From assembly GCF_037975245.1 (NCBI RefSeq), contig NC_092568.1, forward strand, positions 16,761,001 to 16,825,000: a DNA stretch of 64,000 nt, read 5' to 3'. The DNA is from Apostichopus japonicus (Eukaryota > Echinodermata > Holothuroidea > Aspidochirotida > Stichopodidae). Below the pieces are notes generated by a model, which searched no databases, was not told the origin of the DNA, and saw nothing but the letters and a program-made list of their open reading frames with translations. Of this stretch, positions 1-11,394 are shown piece by piece (position 1 is the first letter of the stretch; every line of letters starts with the position of its first letter). Position numbers and translations under genes: made by a program.

Positions 1-309
1 TGAAATACCAATGCCTAGCTTAGACCTATATATGACATATACATAGCATGTACACAGTCTTGGCTTAGTCTAATTTGCATATAAAAATTGGGTTGTTAGT
101 TATTAGTGTCATTATAAGGCTATTTACCAGGTTAATTCACCATAGTGTGTCATGTGAAATTCTACATGTCCAGAGTGAATTGAGTGAGTTTGGTGACAAG
201 GTTTTAGCTACGATGAACATATTAAAGTCAGAAATGTTGTTTTGTTTTGTGCCTGGCTTGCAGCCATTTGATAAATAATTAAAACATTTTTTTTTTTTTT
301 GCTTTACAG

Positions 310-365
310 GAAGCTTTCACTTTCTTCAAACTGTATCGAGAAGATTGCCAACTTGAACGGACTAA
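310..365 (+). CDS. DNAL1: DNAL1 exon ([21 protein letters not shown])
   Basis: The acceptor is a long T tract followed by gctttacag, ending at 309. The exon starts with the last base of a split codon, holds 18 full codons and ends with one base (phase 1) before gtgaga. This is the first recognisable coding exon; the preceding exon is outside the window. Confidence 0.93.
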
Positions 366-3300
366 GTGAGATTTCTCAACTATCTTTACTCTAACTTTGG
401 TTACGTTTTCGACAATTTTTATAGTTCACGTAAATATATGTTTATAATATATGTTTTATAATATATGTTTAAAATATATGTTAAAAGGTTACGTATATAT
501 ATGTTAATATTTTTAATATGTATTTACTCCATTGTTTCAACAGAGAATCTGAAAATACTCTCACTTGGAAGAAATTACATTAAAAACCTGAATGGACTGG
601 TAAGTGCATATTTTTTTGTTTTACATGCTTGTCATTTTAATATAGTGCTGTTGGACTAACATGAATGAATCTATATGGCAGTAGTAACACTTGGCCATTT
701 TAGAGTTCTCTCATAAAAGAGTATTAATTAATGAACAGGATGTTTCAACTATCATTACAAATATATCGACTTGTAAATCAGCCTTTGTAGTTGGTAAACT
801 TTTTAAGCAGTAGATAGTTACACCTCAGAACAAAACAAGTCATAAATTTGACCACTCCAGTTCTTATATCAAGAAATGGCAACAACAACAAAAATCAATT
901 TCTGATTAGGGTTTAACAAGAGTATGGGAAATATGTCTGGGCAAAAATATTTCTAGAACCGAACGAATAACATTCATTTCGTGAAATATGAATAAAAAGT
1001 TCAAACACCTAGGTGGGTGACTATCTTTGATAATTGCAAGTTCGTTGTAACAATGTTTAGTAGAGTTGGCCAAATTGCTGCAAGGTTCTCAGCAAGTCCC
1101 AACAGCTGCTTTGGCATCAAAAGATTTGTACCCCTCTTGCAAATATGACCTCTGTTTTTGTGGTTTAGTGGCTCTAAGAAATCAGAAGAAAGATGGAAAA
1201 GATGGTTGCTTATTAACATTTCTAAAACCATCTTGAAGTTTGCACTCTCTAATTTCTCTGTTCTTCCATTCAGTTGTTTAATTGTCTCACAAGAGATTTT
1301 ATCTGCATTTAGTCATCCATTCCTTGTTCCATCAGTCTCAGTGTATTAAAGTTGTCTTTGATTAATCTTTTCTTTCCTAACAGGAAGCTGTAGCAGACAC
1401 TTTGGAGCAGCTCTGGATATCATACAACCTTGTGGAAAAGTTGAAAGGCATTCAAGTGCTGAAGAAATTGAAAGTAAATACATCTAGAATTGATTATTGT
1501 AAAAGTACAGTATGTTGCTTTTAACCAATAGATCTTTGTAGCTCTACAATGTGTGCAAAATAGCTTGTATATATCTCATATTCTTCCAGAGAGCCAGCCG
1601 TCTCATTGTATAATCAGACTTGTAAGTCTGTTACCTCTACAGATCTGTAAATGGAAATGTACCTTCAGGAATCACTCTAGACTACTGTCTGATATTGACG
1701 TCATGTTTCCACACCTTAATTATAAAGCTCTGGTCGTCAATGTTGTTTTTCCATTTGTTTTTCCTCAATCTTTGAGAAGTATTAACATGTAAGATTGATA
1801 AACAAAGTCTACAGCAACTCTGGGGTTTTGATCGAGATAGATGTTACTTTATTGCTTTGGCTTGTTGATTTCGATAAGCAGACAGAAGTCAAGGGATATT
1901 ATTTACTAAGACATGACTGTTGGCGGAAAAAGTAAATCATTTTGACATCTGGTAGAATACTAGAAACAACTGCTATCAATTGTGGTTAAGTTTAGATTTT
2001 GCAATATTTTTTGGGGGAATCACCTTGAATTTCCTTTAAACACCAGAGCATCATCCATCAAGGCTGGATGTTGTTGGTTAGCTCACAGTCTATCCACTCC
2101 TTGAGAAATGCTAGAGGCCTTTTAAAGCTGCAAATAACAATTTAAGAAAGGAAATATAATAATTTGTTAAAGAAAAGGCATGTTTGATTTCATACATGGG
2201 TATCAAGTTGTTAATAAGAAGGAAAAGAGTTAGAACAGAATTCTTTGGTAAAGTTTCACTATGAAATGAATGTTAAGAACAAGTATGACTGAGGAGTCAA
2301 TATCATTTGACTTCACTTTGTCGAAGCATTCCAGATTTTTTTTAATACATTTTCAAAGAAAATGCCTCCAAAATATAGAACAGACACAGAAACATTCCAT
2401 CACCCAAATAGTTTTTTTTTTCTTGTCTTGTTTGGATCAAATTCAGATTGCATTGTGACTAAATATCCCCCAAGTAGGTAGAATGATTATACTAGTATGG
2501 ATATAATGAAATTGAAACCAAAACCAAAAGTGTTTGGCCTGTGATCTATCCAAAAGGGAGTTTTATTAGCCCAGAGCTGTTGCCCTATTCACCAAATCAA
2601 CCCACATCTCCTACATTGGACATATTGATCATTCTTTGTTGTTTTGCAGGGAAAATTCCTCAGAAAAGTTGCCCTGATGAGACTGATTTGATTTGTTTCA
2701 TTTTGCATTTAACACTCTTTAGGTCCTGTACATGTCTAATAACTCTGTGAAGGACTGGGGAGAGTTTGAAAAACTTCAAGGATTACCGTGCCTTGAGGAA
2801 CTGTTATTTGTCGGTAAGTACACTGCTACATTGAATTTCTTATTTAAAGGCATTGAAGACTCGCGTGCCGCGCTCTGATAAAGTTAACTTTCTGTTGCTT
2901 GCAAATGAAGTTTTCTTCTTGTCGCTACAAAATGCAGACAGTAATGAAGCGTGATACCTTGTTATCTTTTATCTGGATCTGAGATGTCCATCGCTGCTAT
3001 GTACACTGTGTTGTGGGTATTGACCGTAGCCGTATGTATTGACTGTACACTAGTGTCTAGTTACCGACGGTAGCAAGCTGTGCATGTATTTTCTGGGATC
3101 GATGGTGGTGTCTAACACTTCTGTTACACCTCATTCGAAACTAGGTCAGATTACTGGCATCAGACGTTTCTTTGTGCGCGAGTCTTCACACCCTTTAAAA
3201 GTATCTGTCCATTTTTACGTTCAGTAAATTTATGACAATCTTAAAGCAACAAAGTACAACTGATAGAGGAATGATGAATTTTCTGTAGTTTTTTGATGAT

Positions 3301-4999
3301 GGAAGTGATTGTCTGTTACTCTGTTAATGGTGACATAGTCAGAGGTACATTTGTACTTGGTGGGTTAATTGGTTTGAACTGTCACTGTATGATGAGAATT
3401 GATAGAAAGTCACTGATATCACTTTACTGAAATTTCAGTAAATATTACTTATCAAGGAACAACAAGACTCTTTTAGTCTTATTTGCACTGTATAGTTGAT
3501 TCAGTAGAGAGGGATAAACTGTGGGTGAAGGGGAGTCTAATCGTCAAATTTGAAAATTTACACCAATGAAATTGCAGAGCTAGTTGAGTTATTGTCCACA
3601 AAGAAGCAGTAATTACTGTGAAGTTAGATCTTTGCTTAGTTAATGCTACTAGTCATACAGTAACATAATTGGGGGATGGGGTGGGGGGAGGGGGTAGGGT
3701 TCAGAGAGGGTTTTGCTTTCCCCTGATATGGAATTATTACATGCATCATTGTTATATATGCTGCAAAGTTCTATCAATAATGTGAAGTTCACAACCTACA
3801 TATCCGTATCCTCAGATGATTATCTGATTTTGAGCTCTGTTAGATATCTCTCTGAATCAGTACCCAAGTCTGATGACCTGCTGAAAAATTTTTATGATAG
3901 AAATGAAACGATTTAGTTTTATTTCTAAAAACAAAGTAATTCTTTTACAAATTCTAAATACAATCAATCTTAGCGTTGACACAGTTGTATACTTGTGTTT
4001 TTTGATTAAGAAACTCTCTTTCCTTAACTTTCTGCCTCGTCAGGAAATCCAATTGAGGAGAAGTTATCTGCAGATGGCACATGGAGAGACAAAGTGGTGC
4101 CTCTGCTTGGGAGTCTCAGGAAATTAGATGGTGAGATAATTCATTTTTAATGAAACCTGCAGTAAAATCAATGTGTATTGTAACATTATATTGTGTCACT
4201 CATTGCTAAAGACTTCTTCACCTTCTCGTGTTTCGCCTGTGGCAGAAGGCATCGTACTAACAAACAACTAGTTGCTGTTTCAGTCATTAGTAGTGGCCAT
4301 GTGTACTGTTGTTTAACTATGCCTCCTGACACAGGAACCATGGCAGGACAGCATATTAAAAATCCTAGTTCACTGAAATGTGATTCACAGGGAAGTCAAA
4401 TGTTTGTTCTGAGGAAAGTGAAAAAAGGGCTTCTTTTTGGAATGGGTAGGTTACAAATATTGTATGACTTGCAGCAATTGTAAGTTGATGATTAATTACA
4501 ACGACAAACCAGGTTTGATTCTTCACGTTGTGAATTAGCCATACCTGCAACATTGACACCACAATAAATCGTGAGCTCTTGCATCGTAACTGTCTAGCTC
4601 GAAGTCTCACTTCTAAACATTAGAACATGAATTGTCCATGCATCACAGCCATGATATTACCACACTGTCTGTGAACATGTAATCGTTTGATAATACTAGT
4701 CGATAACACCGCTGCAAGTGTGTAGGCATTGTTTATGGTAAGCCCCCTGTGTTATTATAGTTGTCTACAATTGTAAGGTGGGAAGGAGGATGCACTAAAT
4801 TCAATATGGAACCAATTATTTCAAACATTCTCTGACATAAAAAATTTGTTGTCCCCTTATTTGACTTACTTGATTTAAATCTGGGAATGTACAATTGATC
4901 AAAGTAGGTAATTTTTCTTAACAGCTTAAGGTTTTTGCCCCCTTTCTCTCTTCAGGAATCCCTGTGATCAAACAAGAGGAGGAGGAACCAGAAGATTAA
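310..4999 (+). CDS. DNAL1: Axonemal dynein light chain 1 (LRR type), 3' six coding exons
   Basis: Spliced CDS joined as 310-365, 544-599, 1384-1473, 2723-2813, 4044-4130, 4956-4999; all introns are GT-AG and every phase agrees. It encodes about 140 C-terminal residues, close to human DNAL1 from roughly residue 52 on: [18 protein letters not shown], then [42 protein letters not shown] and LRKLDGIPVIK. The tail is acidic (EEEEPED). The visible part has four to five leucine-rich repeats and the C-terminal cap. The family binds the motor domain of outer-arm dynein gamma heavy chain in cilia and flagella and tunes beating. The N-terminal ~50 residues are not found in 1-309, so those exons lie left of the window. 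No frameshift or internal stop was seen. Identity is very confident. Confidence 0.95.
544..599 (+). CDS. DNAL1: DNAL1 exon ([18 protein letters not shown])
   Basis: The acceptor is tttcaacag and the donor gtaagt. The exon starts with two bases completing a Lys codon and has 18 further codons, ending in phase 0. It carries an LxxLxLxxN leucine-rich repeat signature. Confidence 0.94.
600..2722 (+). other. DNAL1 introns, no recognised feature
   Basis: Introns 600-1383 and 1474-2722, interrupted only by the 1384-1473 exon. I see AT-rich unique-looking sequence and no RNA gene, repeat or long ORF that I can support. Confidence 0.6.
1384..1473 (+). CDS. DNAL1: DNAL1 exon (LEQLWISYN repeat)
   Basis: This is a 30-codon exon in phase 0 at both ends, with acceptor ttcctaacag and donor gtaaat. 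It encodes [15 protein letters not shown] and the [12 protein letters not shown] segment, matching the corresponding region of vertebrate DNAL1. Confidence 0.95.
2723..2813 (+). CDS. DNAL1: DNAL1 exon ([14 protein letters not shown] repeat)
   Basis: Acceptor ctctttag, donor gtaagt. It holds 30 codons plus one base (phase 1). It encodes [15 protein letters not shown] and [10 protein letters not shown], a conserved repeat of the family. Confidence 0.95.
2848..3194 (+). mobile_element. MITE copy 1 with TTAA target duplication
   Basis: Lies in a DNAL1 intron. TTAA sits immediately outside both ends (2844-2847 and 3195-3198). The termini form an imperfect inverted repeat sharing TGAAGACTCGCG close to each end. 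A second full-length copy lies in reverse orientation at 61672-62030, with the same ends and the same TTAA flanks. TTAA targets are typical of piggyBac-type transposases. At about 350 bp with no ORF it would be a non-autonomous element moved in trans. Confidence 0.8.
3199..4043 (+). other. Rest of DNAL1 intron 4
   Basis: Intronic sequence after the MITE. It has a short G-rich tract at about 3672-3697 and no other supported feature. Confidence 0.5.
4044..4130 (+). CDS. DNAL1: DNAL1 exon ([10 protein letters not shown] cap)
   Basis: Acceptor cctcgtcag, donor gtgaga. Two bases complete a Gly codon, then 28 codons, then one base. It encodes [16 protein letters not shown] and LGSLRKLD, the start of the C-terminal cap. 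Confidence 0.94.
4131..4955 (+). other. DNAL1 last intron, nothing recognised
   Basis: The last intron of the gene as seen. Small ORFs on both strands look like chance; no repeat or RNA gene was recognised. Confidence 0.5.
4956..4999 (+). CDS. DNAL1: DNAL1 terminal coding exon
   Basis: Acceptor tctcttcag. It encodes [13 protein letters not shown] and then TAA at 4997-4999. The acidic end is typical of DNAL1. Confidence 0.94.
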
Positions 5000-5835
5000 A
5001 TCCAGATCAAGAAATTTATCAAACAGCAGAAACCCCCAGCAACACCCAAATGCAGAAACAAGATCAGTTCATTATGACTTCTGCCTTAAAGTACAGTAAT
5101 GCCTTATTCCAGATTCCATCATTACCATATCATATCAGGAAACTTGTCATGTTGGAATATCCTAGAAGTGGGTAGCTGGTAATTCTTCTCAGGTTAACTG
5201 GCTAGTGTACTGGGTTATATCACAATACTAGTGCAGTTCCATAGTCAGAATTTGTGCCCTTTTCGTACTTCCCATCTTAACTCTGTCTTGACATCCATAT
5301 TTACGTATGGAGTCCTTTACTCCTGACTAACAGAGATAGAAAACAATCTTTGCTAACAGACGAACCTCACCACAAAACTAAGTAGAATTCAGTTGAATCG
5401 AAACACCTTGGTCATTACTTTCTTTGTCTTTATAAACTATTCATCAACCTTGATAAGAAATGTTGGTACTACTATCAGGTACCACTCTTGATAATAATGT
5501 TTTACTTGTTGTATTTGTTGGAAGGGATTTAATTATTCAAGATTTAATGCCTTGCTACAATGGAGAGCTGGTACTTCATTATTCTTAGCTTTAAGTGGTT
5601 TTGAACTACATGCTGTTTTTTTTTATTGGCCACATGGATGAGATTTAATACTCTTTTCTTCTTTTTGTACAGTTCTTACATTGCACCTTGAAATTGATTG
5701 TAATATATTTACTTATATGTAAAAACAAACTGTTATGTTGACTCAATTATTTATCATCACTCTTGGATTACAACCTCCTTCCATCCCCTTTAACCCTCCA
5801 TAAAGTAATTTAATAAAAAGGGAAACAATGGTCAT
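5000..5835 (+). other. DNAL1: Probable DNAL1 3' untranslated region
   Basis: Non-coding AT-rich stretch following the stop codon. The first convincing AATAAA seen is at 5812-5817, so cleavage is expected around 5830. The end is inferred from that signal only; an RNA 3' end would settle it. Confidence 0.5.
5812..5817 (+). terminator. Candidate poly(A) signal of DNAL1
   Basis: AATAAA on the plus strand about 815 nt after the DNAL1 stop, in an AT-rich context. Confidence 0.5.
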
Positions 5836-7030
5836 TTCATACATTTGTAATTGTGTCGTTTAGTAACCACATGTGCAAGATGGAGGATAGAGAGAAGGGA
5901 TCAGGGAATAGGATGGAGTGGGGAGAAGGGAAGAGAGTGAGAGAAGTGGATGAGGTAAGGGGTTTGAATAAGGGATGAAGGTGATGGTGGAAAGAGCTGT
6001 AGGTGCATAAAGGAAAGGGTGGGTGGGGGGGAGGGGTAACCCCCACTAGAGGTACTACACCAAAACAGGTCAATAGTATTGGCCCCAAATTAAAGCAAAC
6101 TGAAGATTGCTAGTTTCCTGAAGGTTCTGATTCAAGTTTTGCACAGACATTCATGAGTGTTAAATTAGACAAAAAGGCTCAGTGTGGATAACTACGTTTA
6201 GAATGCCGGTAAAATGTTGGTTAAATTTGATCATAGGTGACCATTATCTGAACTTTTAACATATTTGGGGGCAAAACTGATGACATTTATAACTTGAAGT
6301 CTTAGTTCATCTTGAACCTAAAACAGAAATCTTGCTTCCCAATCTGTTGTGAATAATGCAAGGAAAGGGGGGGGGGGTTGAAACTTGGGGCAGAGGGAAG
6401 GGTGACAATACAAGGGTAAGATCATTTGGCAAAAGTAGTCTTTTGAGACAGAGAATTGGTATTATCTAAACTTTCTTTTAAATTGCAATTGTGCATCATT
6501 GACAGTCACAATCTCTTGGTATTAGGTACATAACCTTTGAATAAGTAAAGATGAGGTATCTGAAAATAAGATATGTTAATATTGGCCTCCAAAAACACAA
6601 GGAAGAGCAGAATGGACAGTAAAGGAGACACAAATCCAACCCTCATCAGATATTGATAACTGTGATGAAAAACTTTATCAAACAGCTTAAGGAAATCATA
6701 TCACAGATTTAATGTTTCGTCACACCCCAAGCTGCAGAATATAGCAAGTCTAAATATGATGACATTGAGCCACATCTGCAGGAATTTTTAATGGTTTCCT
6801 TTTTTTTTTAATTTGCTGTTTTGTAAAGTACTGAATCTAGAATATTGAAGTTTTTTGACATGGTCTCATAATGACATTAATTTCAGTATTTTCACTGTTT
6901 GTCATCTTTGTGAATATGAAAAAAACCCAGATATGAGAAATATGAAAAAAATATGAAACCATATGAAATATGAAACAAATATGAAAAACAAAAAAAACAG
7001 AGTATTGGTTTTCTCGTCCTTTTGGCACTG

Positions 7031-7038
7031 TGACGTCA
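7031..7038. promoter_or_regulatory. Perfect CRE-type palindrome
   Basis: TGACGTCA within a 14-bp palindrome (ctgtgacgtcacag), the consensus for CREB/ATF bZIP factors. It lies between gene 3' ends with no promoter in sight, so function is uncertain. Confidence 0.3.
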
Positions 7039-7139
7039 CAGCCAGGGTATCTCTCAACAGAGCAAGACTTGTTTAGGTGGAAGTGGGATTTGTCTTTCAA
7101 AATTGTTTTTGATTGTTTTTTAAATGTTTGGATTGTCTT

Positions 7140-7500
7140 TCAAAAAGATTTTGCAGATTTCTCATACTGACCCCAAATGACCTGTGACCGCCACCAAACT
7201 ACTAGCAAGGTAGAACTCATAAGTTTGACACCTACCATGCAAGTAACAGACTAAGCGTTAATGAATTAGCTTTGTTACAAGGTTTCAAATTTTGATCACT
7301 GACTATCTCAAATGACCTTGGACGTCCACCAAAAACAGCACCAACCGCAAACTCATTAAGATCTGCATAGTGAAGTGTATAATCCAGTGTCCCCATCACA
7401 AAACTTTATTTTGCATAAAGTTCAGCAAGGATTCCCAAGGTGTTAAACTTTACAATTTAGTGCCACACAACATTTCCACATGTATACAACCTGAGAAACT
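7140..7500. repeat. Dispersed TGACCT-type repeat, diverged copies
   Basis: Contains TGACCCCAAATGACCTGTGACC near 7168 (half-sites spaced by 4, then by 1) and a second block around 7312 (caaatgaccttgga), each followed by caccaaa-type sequence. The same order recurs elsewhere in the window (22860-23080, 23140-23330, 27080-27650, 39330-39500, 48480-48720, 51400-51550, 56830-57250), so this is a dispersed family. Confidence 0.55.
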
Positions 7501-9867
7501 CGTGGTCAGAAACATCTTTCAAATTCTAGGTCACTGTTGATAAATGTTCCCTGGGATACTGGGGCAATCTGAATTTGGGATTTGTGTGAGAGCTCCTTAC
7601 TCAATACAAATACAGCAGAAATGAGATGACATTTGTTTCTTTTGGTTAAGCAAGCATTATATTTTGTCTGGTTAATTTAGAGAGTAACTCTTTACAAATT
7701 GAAAGTGGGTGAAAAAAAAGGAAAATCTGTGATATTTACAGTGTAGCAACATCTTTAGGAATTAGCTTCATACATAAATAAATCTTGTAATAGTGAGGAT
7801 AAAACTTCAGAATAACTCTTAGACTCGAGAAATATGAAACCATAATCATAATTATAATATTCTAAATAGTTGTAAATATACTACTAATAATATTAATACA
7901 GAACAGACAAAGGAACCAGTGTTGACCTTATCAATATTATTACAATTGTATAAGTGAATAGCAACGAGGCAATTTTTGTTTCATTTCAAAACAGCAGATT
8001 TTCAGTTCTCATCTTCCATTCTAAAATACAAAATAACAGTCCAAACCCTGCCCCCCCCCACTTAGCGCAATCACTTGAAACAGCTAAACTGCTGGATAAA
8101 GTAGAAGTGATTTTTGATATCAATCACAATTGCTCTTCTGGCCTGACTTACTGCTGCCCTATGTTTGTAATTTACTTACCATTCCTTTTTTGGGGGAGGG
8201 AGGGGGGGGTGGGCAAGCACTGGTTTGAGTAGTGACAGGATCTAGACGCGTTGACATTGACATAACAGTTTCCTGCCCTGCAGTCTTTTAAGGATGTTGA
8301 GGTAGATTTCCAGCTACTTTTAAATCTGTTGTTACACAGAAATTACAGTTCTCATTTTTTCCATTTCTGTTCTGTCGGGAGGCCGTTACTTATTTTTGCA
8401 GTTATCCCTGATATTGCTTCACTGTGTCATTTCCTTCTTTTTTCATTTCAATCTTAGATTGGCATTCACTTTATTCCTTTACGCACGTTTTTCTTCACGT
8501 AGACCAGATTACTCCTTCGTCGTCATGGTCGCACACTGTTCCTCCTCGCACAAACACACACACACCGATAATATTGCACATCCCGACGGGTCATTATTAA
8601 AAAATCTACTAGGGGGGAAAAACAAATCACACTTAAACAGCTATTGGTAACAAAAGGTATAAAAGTGAAAAAAAAAAAAAAAAAAAGATTTTCTGTACAA
8701 AAAAGAAGAAGAAAAAAAAGGGAAGGTCAATATAGACAACCCTTCAGATAAATGAAAATTAAGACATATTACATGTTCTTATACAAAAAAAGAAATATAA
8801 TTAGCCTTCACTGTACACATTAATCTCTACACGCTATCGTAACACTACCGGTATATTTCTAAATACAGCTTGCTGTTAACTGTCGTTTTTTCCCGTTTGT
8901 ACATAATATGTATTCTCTGTCTTGTTAAAACTCAAACTATGAATATTTACCAAAGAGCACAAAATTTGTTTCAATTCTTTAAACTGTACATTTTAATTTT
9001 TGTTAAAGTGTCTTAAATCTGAATTTATGTTTAAGTATATCTTAGCTGAAAAATATGGTTCTTAAAGGTACAGTTCAAATATCTTCTTCTTTTTTCATAT
9101 CATAAAATAGTATAAATCATTTTAACAAATATGGTCAATATTCTCCTCAAATTTACAAATACACAAAAACCAGTGCATTCATTGAAATAGAAATAAAATG
9201 GGGGAAAAAGAAAGAAGGAAACATGTTGTTGCTAACAACACTAGAAATAAAAGGATTATTTCCTTGTTGATAATGCAAGTGAGAAGTTATCGACGAGGGA
9301 ATGAGAAACCCGACCTATTTCTTCCTCAAGTAGAAATATGTTTCGTTTTATTTTTTCGCTGGCTTAAGCAGATTGTGCAGGATTCTCGTCTCACAGAGTC
9401 TGAAGGCAATATCTAAATTTTAAAAGAATGTACACACGTTATGTAAAGCACTACCAGTAATACTAATGACAGACCGTCTGGTGCAAGGCACTGATAATCC
9501 TGCAAGCTGCATCTCAAACAAAAAACAACCACAAAATGCTCACAACTAACTTGGCAAAAAACAAAAGATTTAATAACCTGGATGATTTCTATAGAAAATT
9601 TAACATTACGTAACTCATTTGTCTGAAAAACATAACTCTCAAATATCTGTGTATAAAGCATTTCATTTTTGCCAATCAGAGGGTGTTATATTCCAGCAGC
9701 TTCTTCTCATGTATTATTTAAAAGTCCTAAATCGCATAAATATGGTTACAAATAAATGTCCTCTCTAAAGCTACTTACACGGTTTTGAAATCGACTAAGA
9801 ACGGTGAATTGAACTCTGTGTGAGAATGTCCTTCAAATCATGTTAACTTTGTTGGAATTTGTAGCAT

Positions 9868-10018
9868 GAAAATTAAATGTTTGACATTTTTATCTCGTCT
9901 GAAAAACTAAATATTTGACATTTAGTCTGAAAAACTACATATTTAAGATTTTAGTCTGAAAAAGCTAAATATTTAAGATTTAGTTTGAAAGCTAAATGTC
10001 TGAAAATTAGTCTGAACA
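9868..10018. repeat. Short tandem array, ~30-bp unit
   Basis: About four to five degenerate units built on gtctgaaaaactaaatattt, with 'agtctgaaa' recurring every 25-35 bp. AT-rich minisatellite remnant beyond the 3' end of the minus-strand gene. Confidence 0.6.
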
Positions 10019-10619
10019 ATAACCTGTAAAGACGAACACCTCCACGACCTAACCATATATTCAATAGTTTATTGTAAACTGCATTGTTGAAATAAGTCAA
10101 ATTCAGGGATACCTTTACGAGCCAATGACTGAACTCGTTCACAACCTGACAAGTTCTTGATATCAATTTCTTAAAAGGTGACAGTTACGACTGGAGGACT
10201 CGCTACTCTAATCTATATTTTCTGTGTGCTTCAAGCTCATCCTAAAACCTTGTCAATCTCTCAAACACAATGACAACACTATAAACTCTTTCCTGCTTTC
10301 TCCTAAATACCCGTTTTTTAAAATGGTGATCTACCACGAACTATAAATCATAATGTAGTATTTCATTTTATTATACACTTTCTGATATCAACTGCTGCTC
10401 ATGCATGGACTTTTCTAAACAGATCTCCTGTCGCTTACAGATATATCACTGCATTTTTCACACGGCTAACCATCGCGGCTAACACCCTCAAGGCTGTGAT
10501 AGCCAGGGTTTTGTTTTCACTGCTTTCTCATTTCACTGTTCTCATGATATTTACTGCTGTCCATCTTTAGCTATTCATCCGTTTCTCTCCTATTCTCTTC
10601 TTTCTTTATATTTTAGGTC

Positions 10620-11141
10620 ACTCATGTTCGACGATCTATTTATTTTTTTTTAGCTCTTTGTGATTAACTAAAAAGTGTTTTAAAACAATCGAGATCTTCC
10701 TAAAACTCTTCATTACTACTCTTTCTTCATCTTCCTCCTCATCCCCCTCCTACACCTCATCCCCATCCTCCATAACATCCCACTCATTAACTCTCCTCAT
10801 TTCAGTTACTGGTCTTCCTGGCATGACATTCCTTCTTCCAATCACTTTTTCCCTCCTTTTAGCCCTTTTTAAGACATTTCTTCCTTTTTCGCTCCCAAGC
10901 AGGTCTTGATATATGAAACTGTTTACCCTCACGTCCCTGTTCCTTCTATAAAATTTTGGCTTTTCTTCGCATCTTTCCAGATATTCTTTCTCTCTTCCCG
11001 AACCCCAAAAGTTCTCGCTGTTTTGACTCCCCCAGACCATTCTTAGGATAACTGTTCCTGCCTGGCTCATAGCCATCAACCCCTTTCCTTCTCTTTAAAG
11101 TGTGTTATTTCAGTTCATTAATTAAACCCCAACGATTGTTC
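10620..11141 (-). other. Probable 3' untranslated region of the ELM2/SANT gene
   Basis: Non-coding sequence after the stop. The first AATAAA on the minus strand is at 10644-10639 and another is at 10372-10367, so the UTR may be about 520 nt or longer. Confidence 0.4.
10639..10644 (-). terminator. Candidate poly(A) signal
   Basis: AATAAA on the minus strand, about 500 nt past the stop codon of the ELM2/SANT gene and next to an A-rich tract (minus strand). Alternative at 10372-10367. Confidence 0.4.
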
Positions 11142-11394
11142 TTAATCTGACGTCTCACCGCCGTCTGAGCTCATACTCTCGTCCATATTTCCGTTGTTGC
11201 TCGAGCTCTCCGACTCCCATCCCAGGTCGTAGTCGTCCACTTCTCCGTCCGATAGGCTGCTGCTGAAGCTGGGCCTTGGTTTCTCTTCTAGATTGTCCAT
11301 GGGGACCCTCATGGTGGGGATTTCCGGTTCCTTCTCGGGGACCTTACGGTGACTCTTCATGTGGGCGCTGCGACTCTTTATCTTGGGGAACTCC
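11142..11394 (-). CDS. TRERF1/ZNF541: Terminal exon: finger 6 and C-terminus
   Basis: Acceptor tccggcag. It encodes [17 protein letters not shown] (finger 6 histidines; the KIKSRxAHMKxH block is shared with vertebrate TRERF1 and ZNF541). A conserved-looking EIPTMRVP follows, then an acidic Ser-rich tail ending GGETSD and TAA at 11144-11142. Confidence 0.95.

Larger units (their letters stand above)
5836..10638. other. Intergenic region between two convergent genes
   Basis: Between the DNAL1 3' end and the 3' end of the minus-strand ELM2/SANT gene. It holds G-rich tracts (6026-6042, 6366-6379), short atatgaaa iterations (about 6915-6990), diverged copies of the TGACCT-containing dispersed repeat (about 7140-7500), a C run (8050-8059), an A run (8668-8686) and a tandem array at 9868-10018. 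No gene was recognised. Confidence 0.55.

Noticed and set aside
75-278. ORF left of the first DNAL1 exon as a missing N-terminal exon
   Set aside because: No match to DNAL1 residues 1-50 and no donor site in phase.
3660-3700. G-rich tract as regulatory element
   Set aside because: Simple homopolymer-rich sequence; many such tracts occur in the window.
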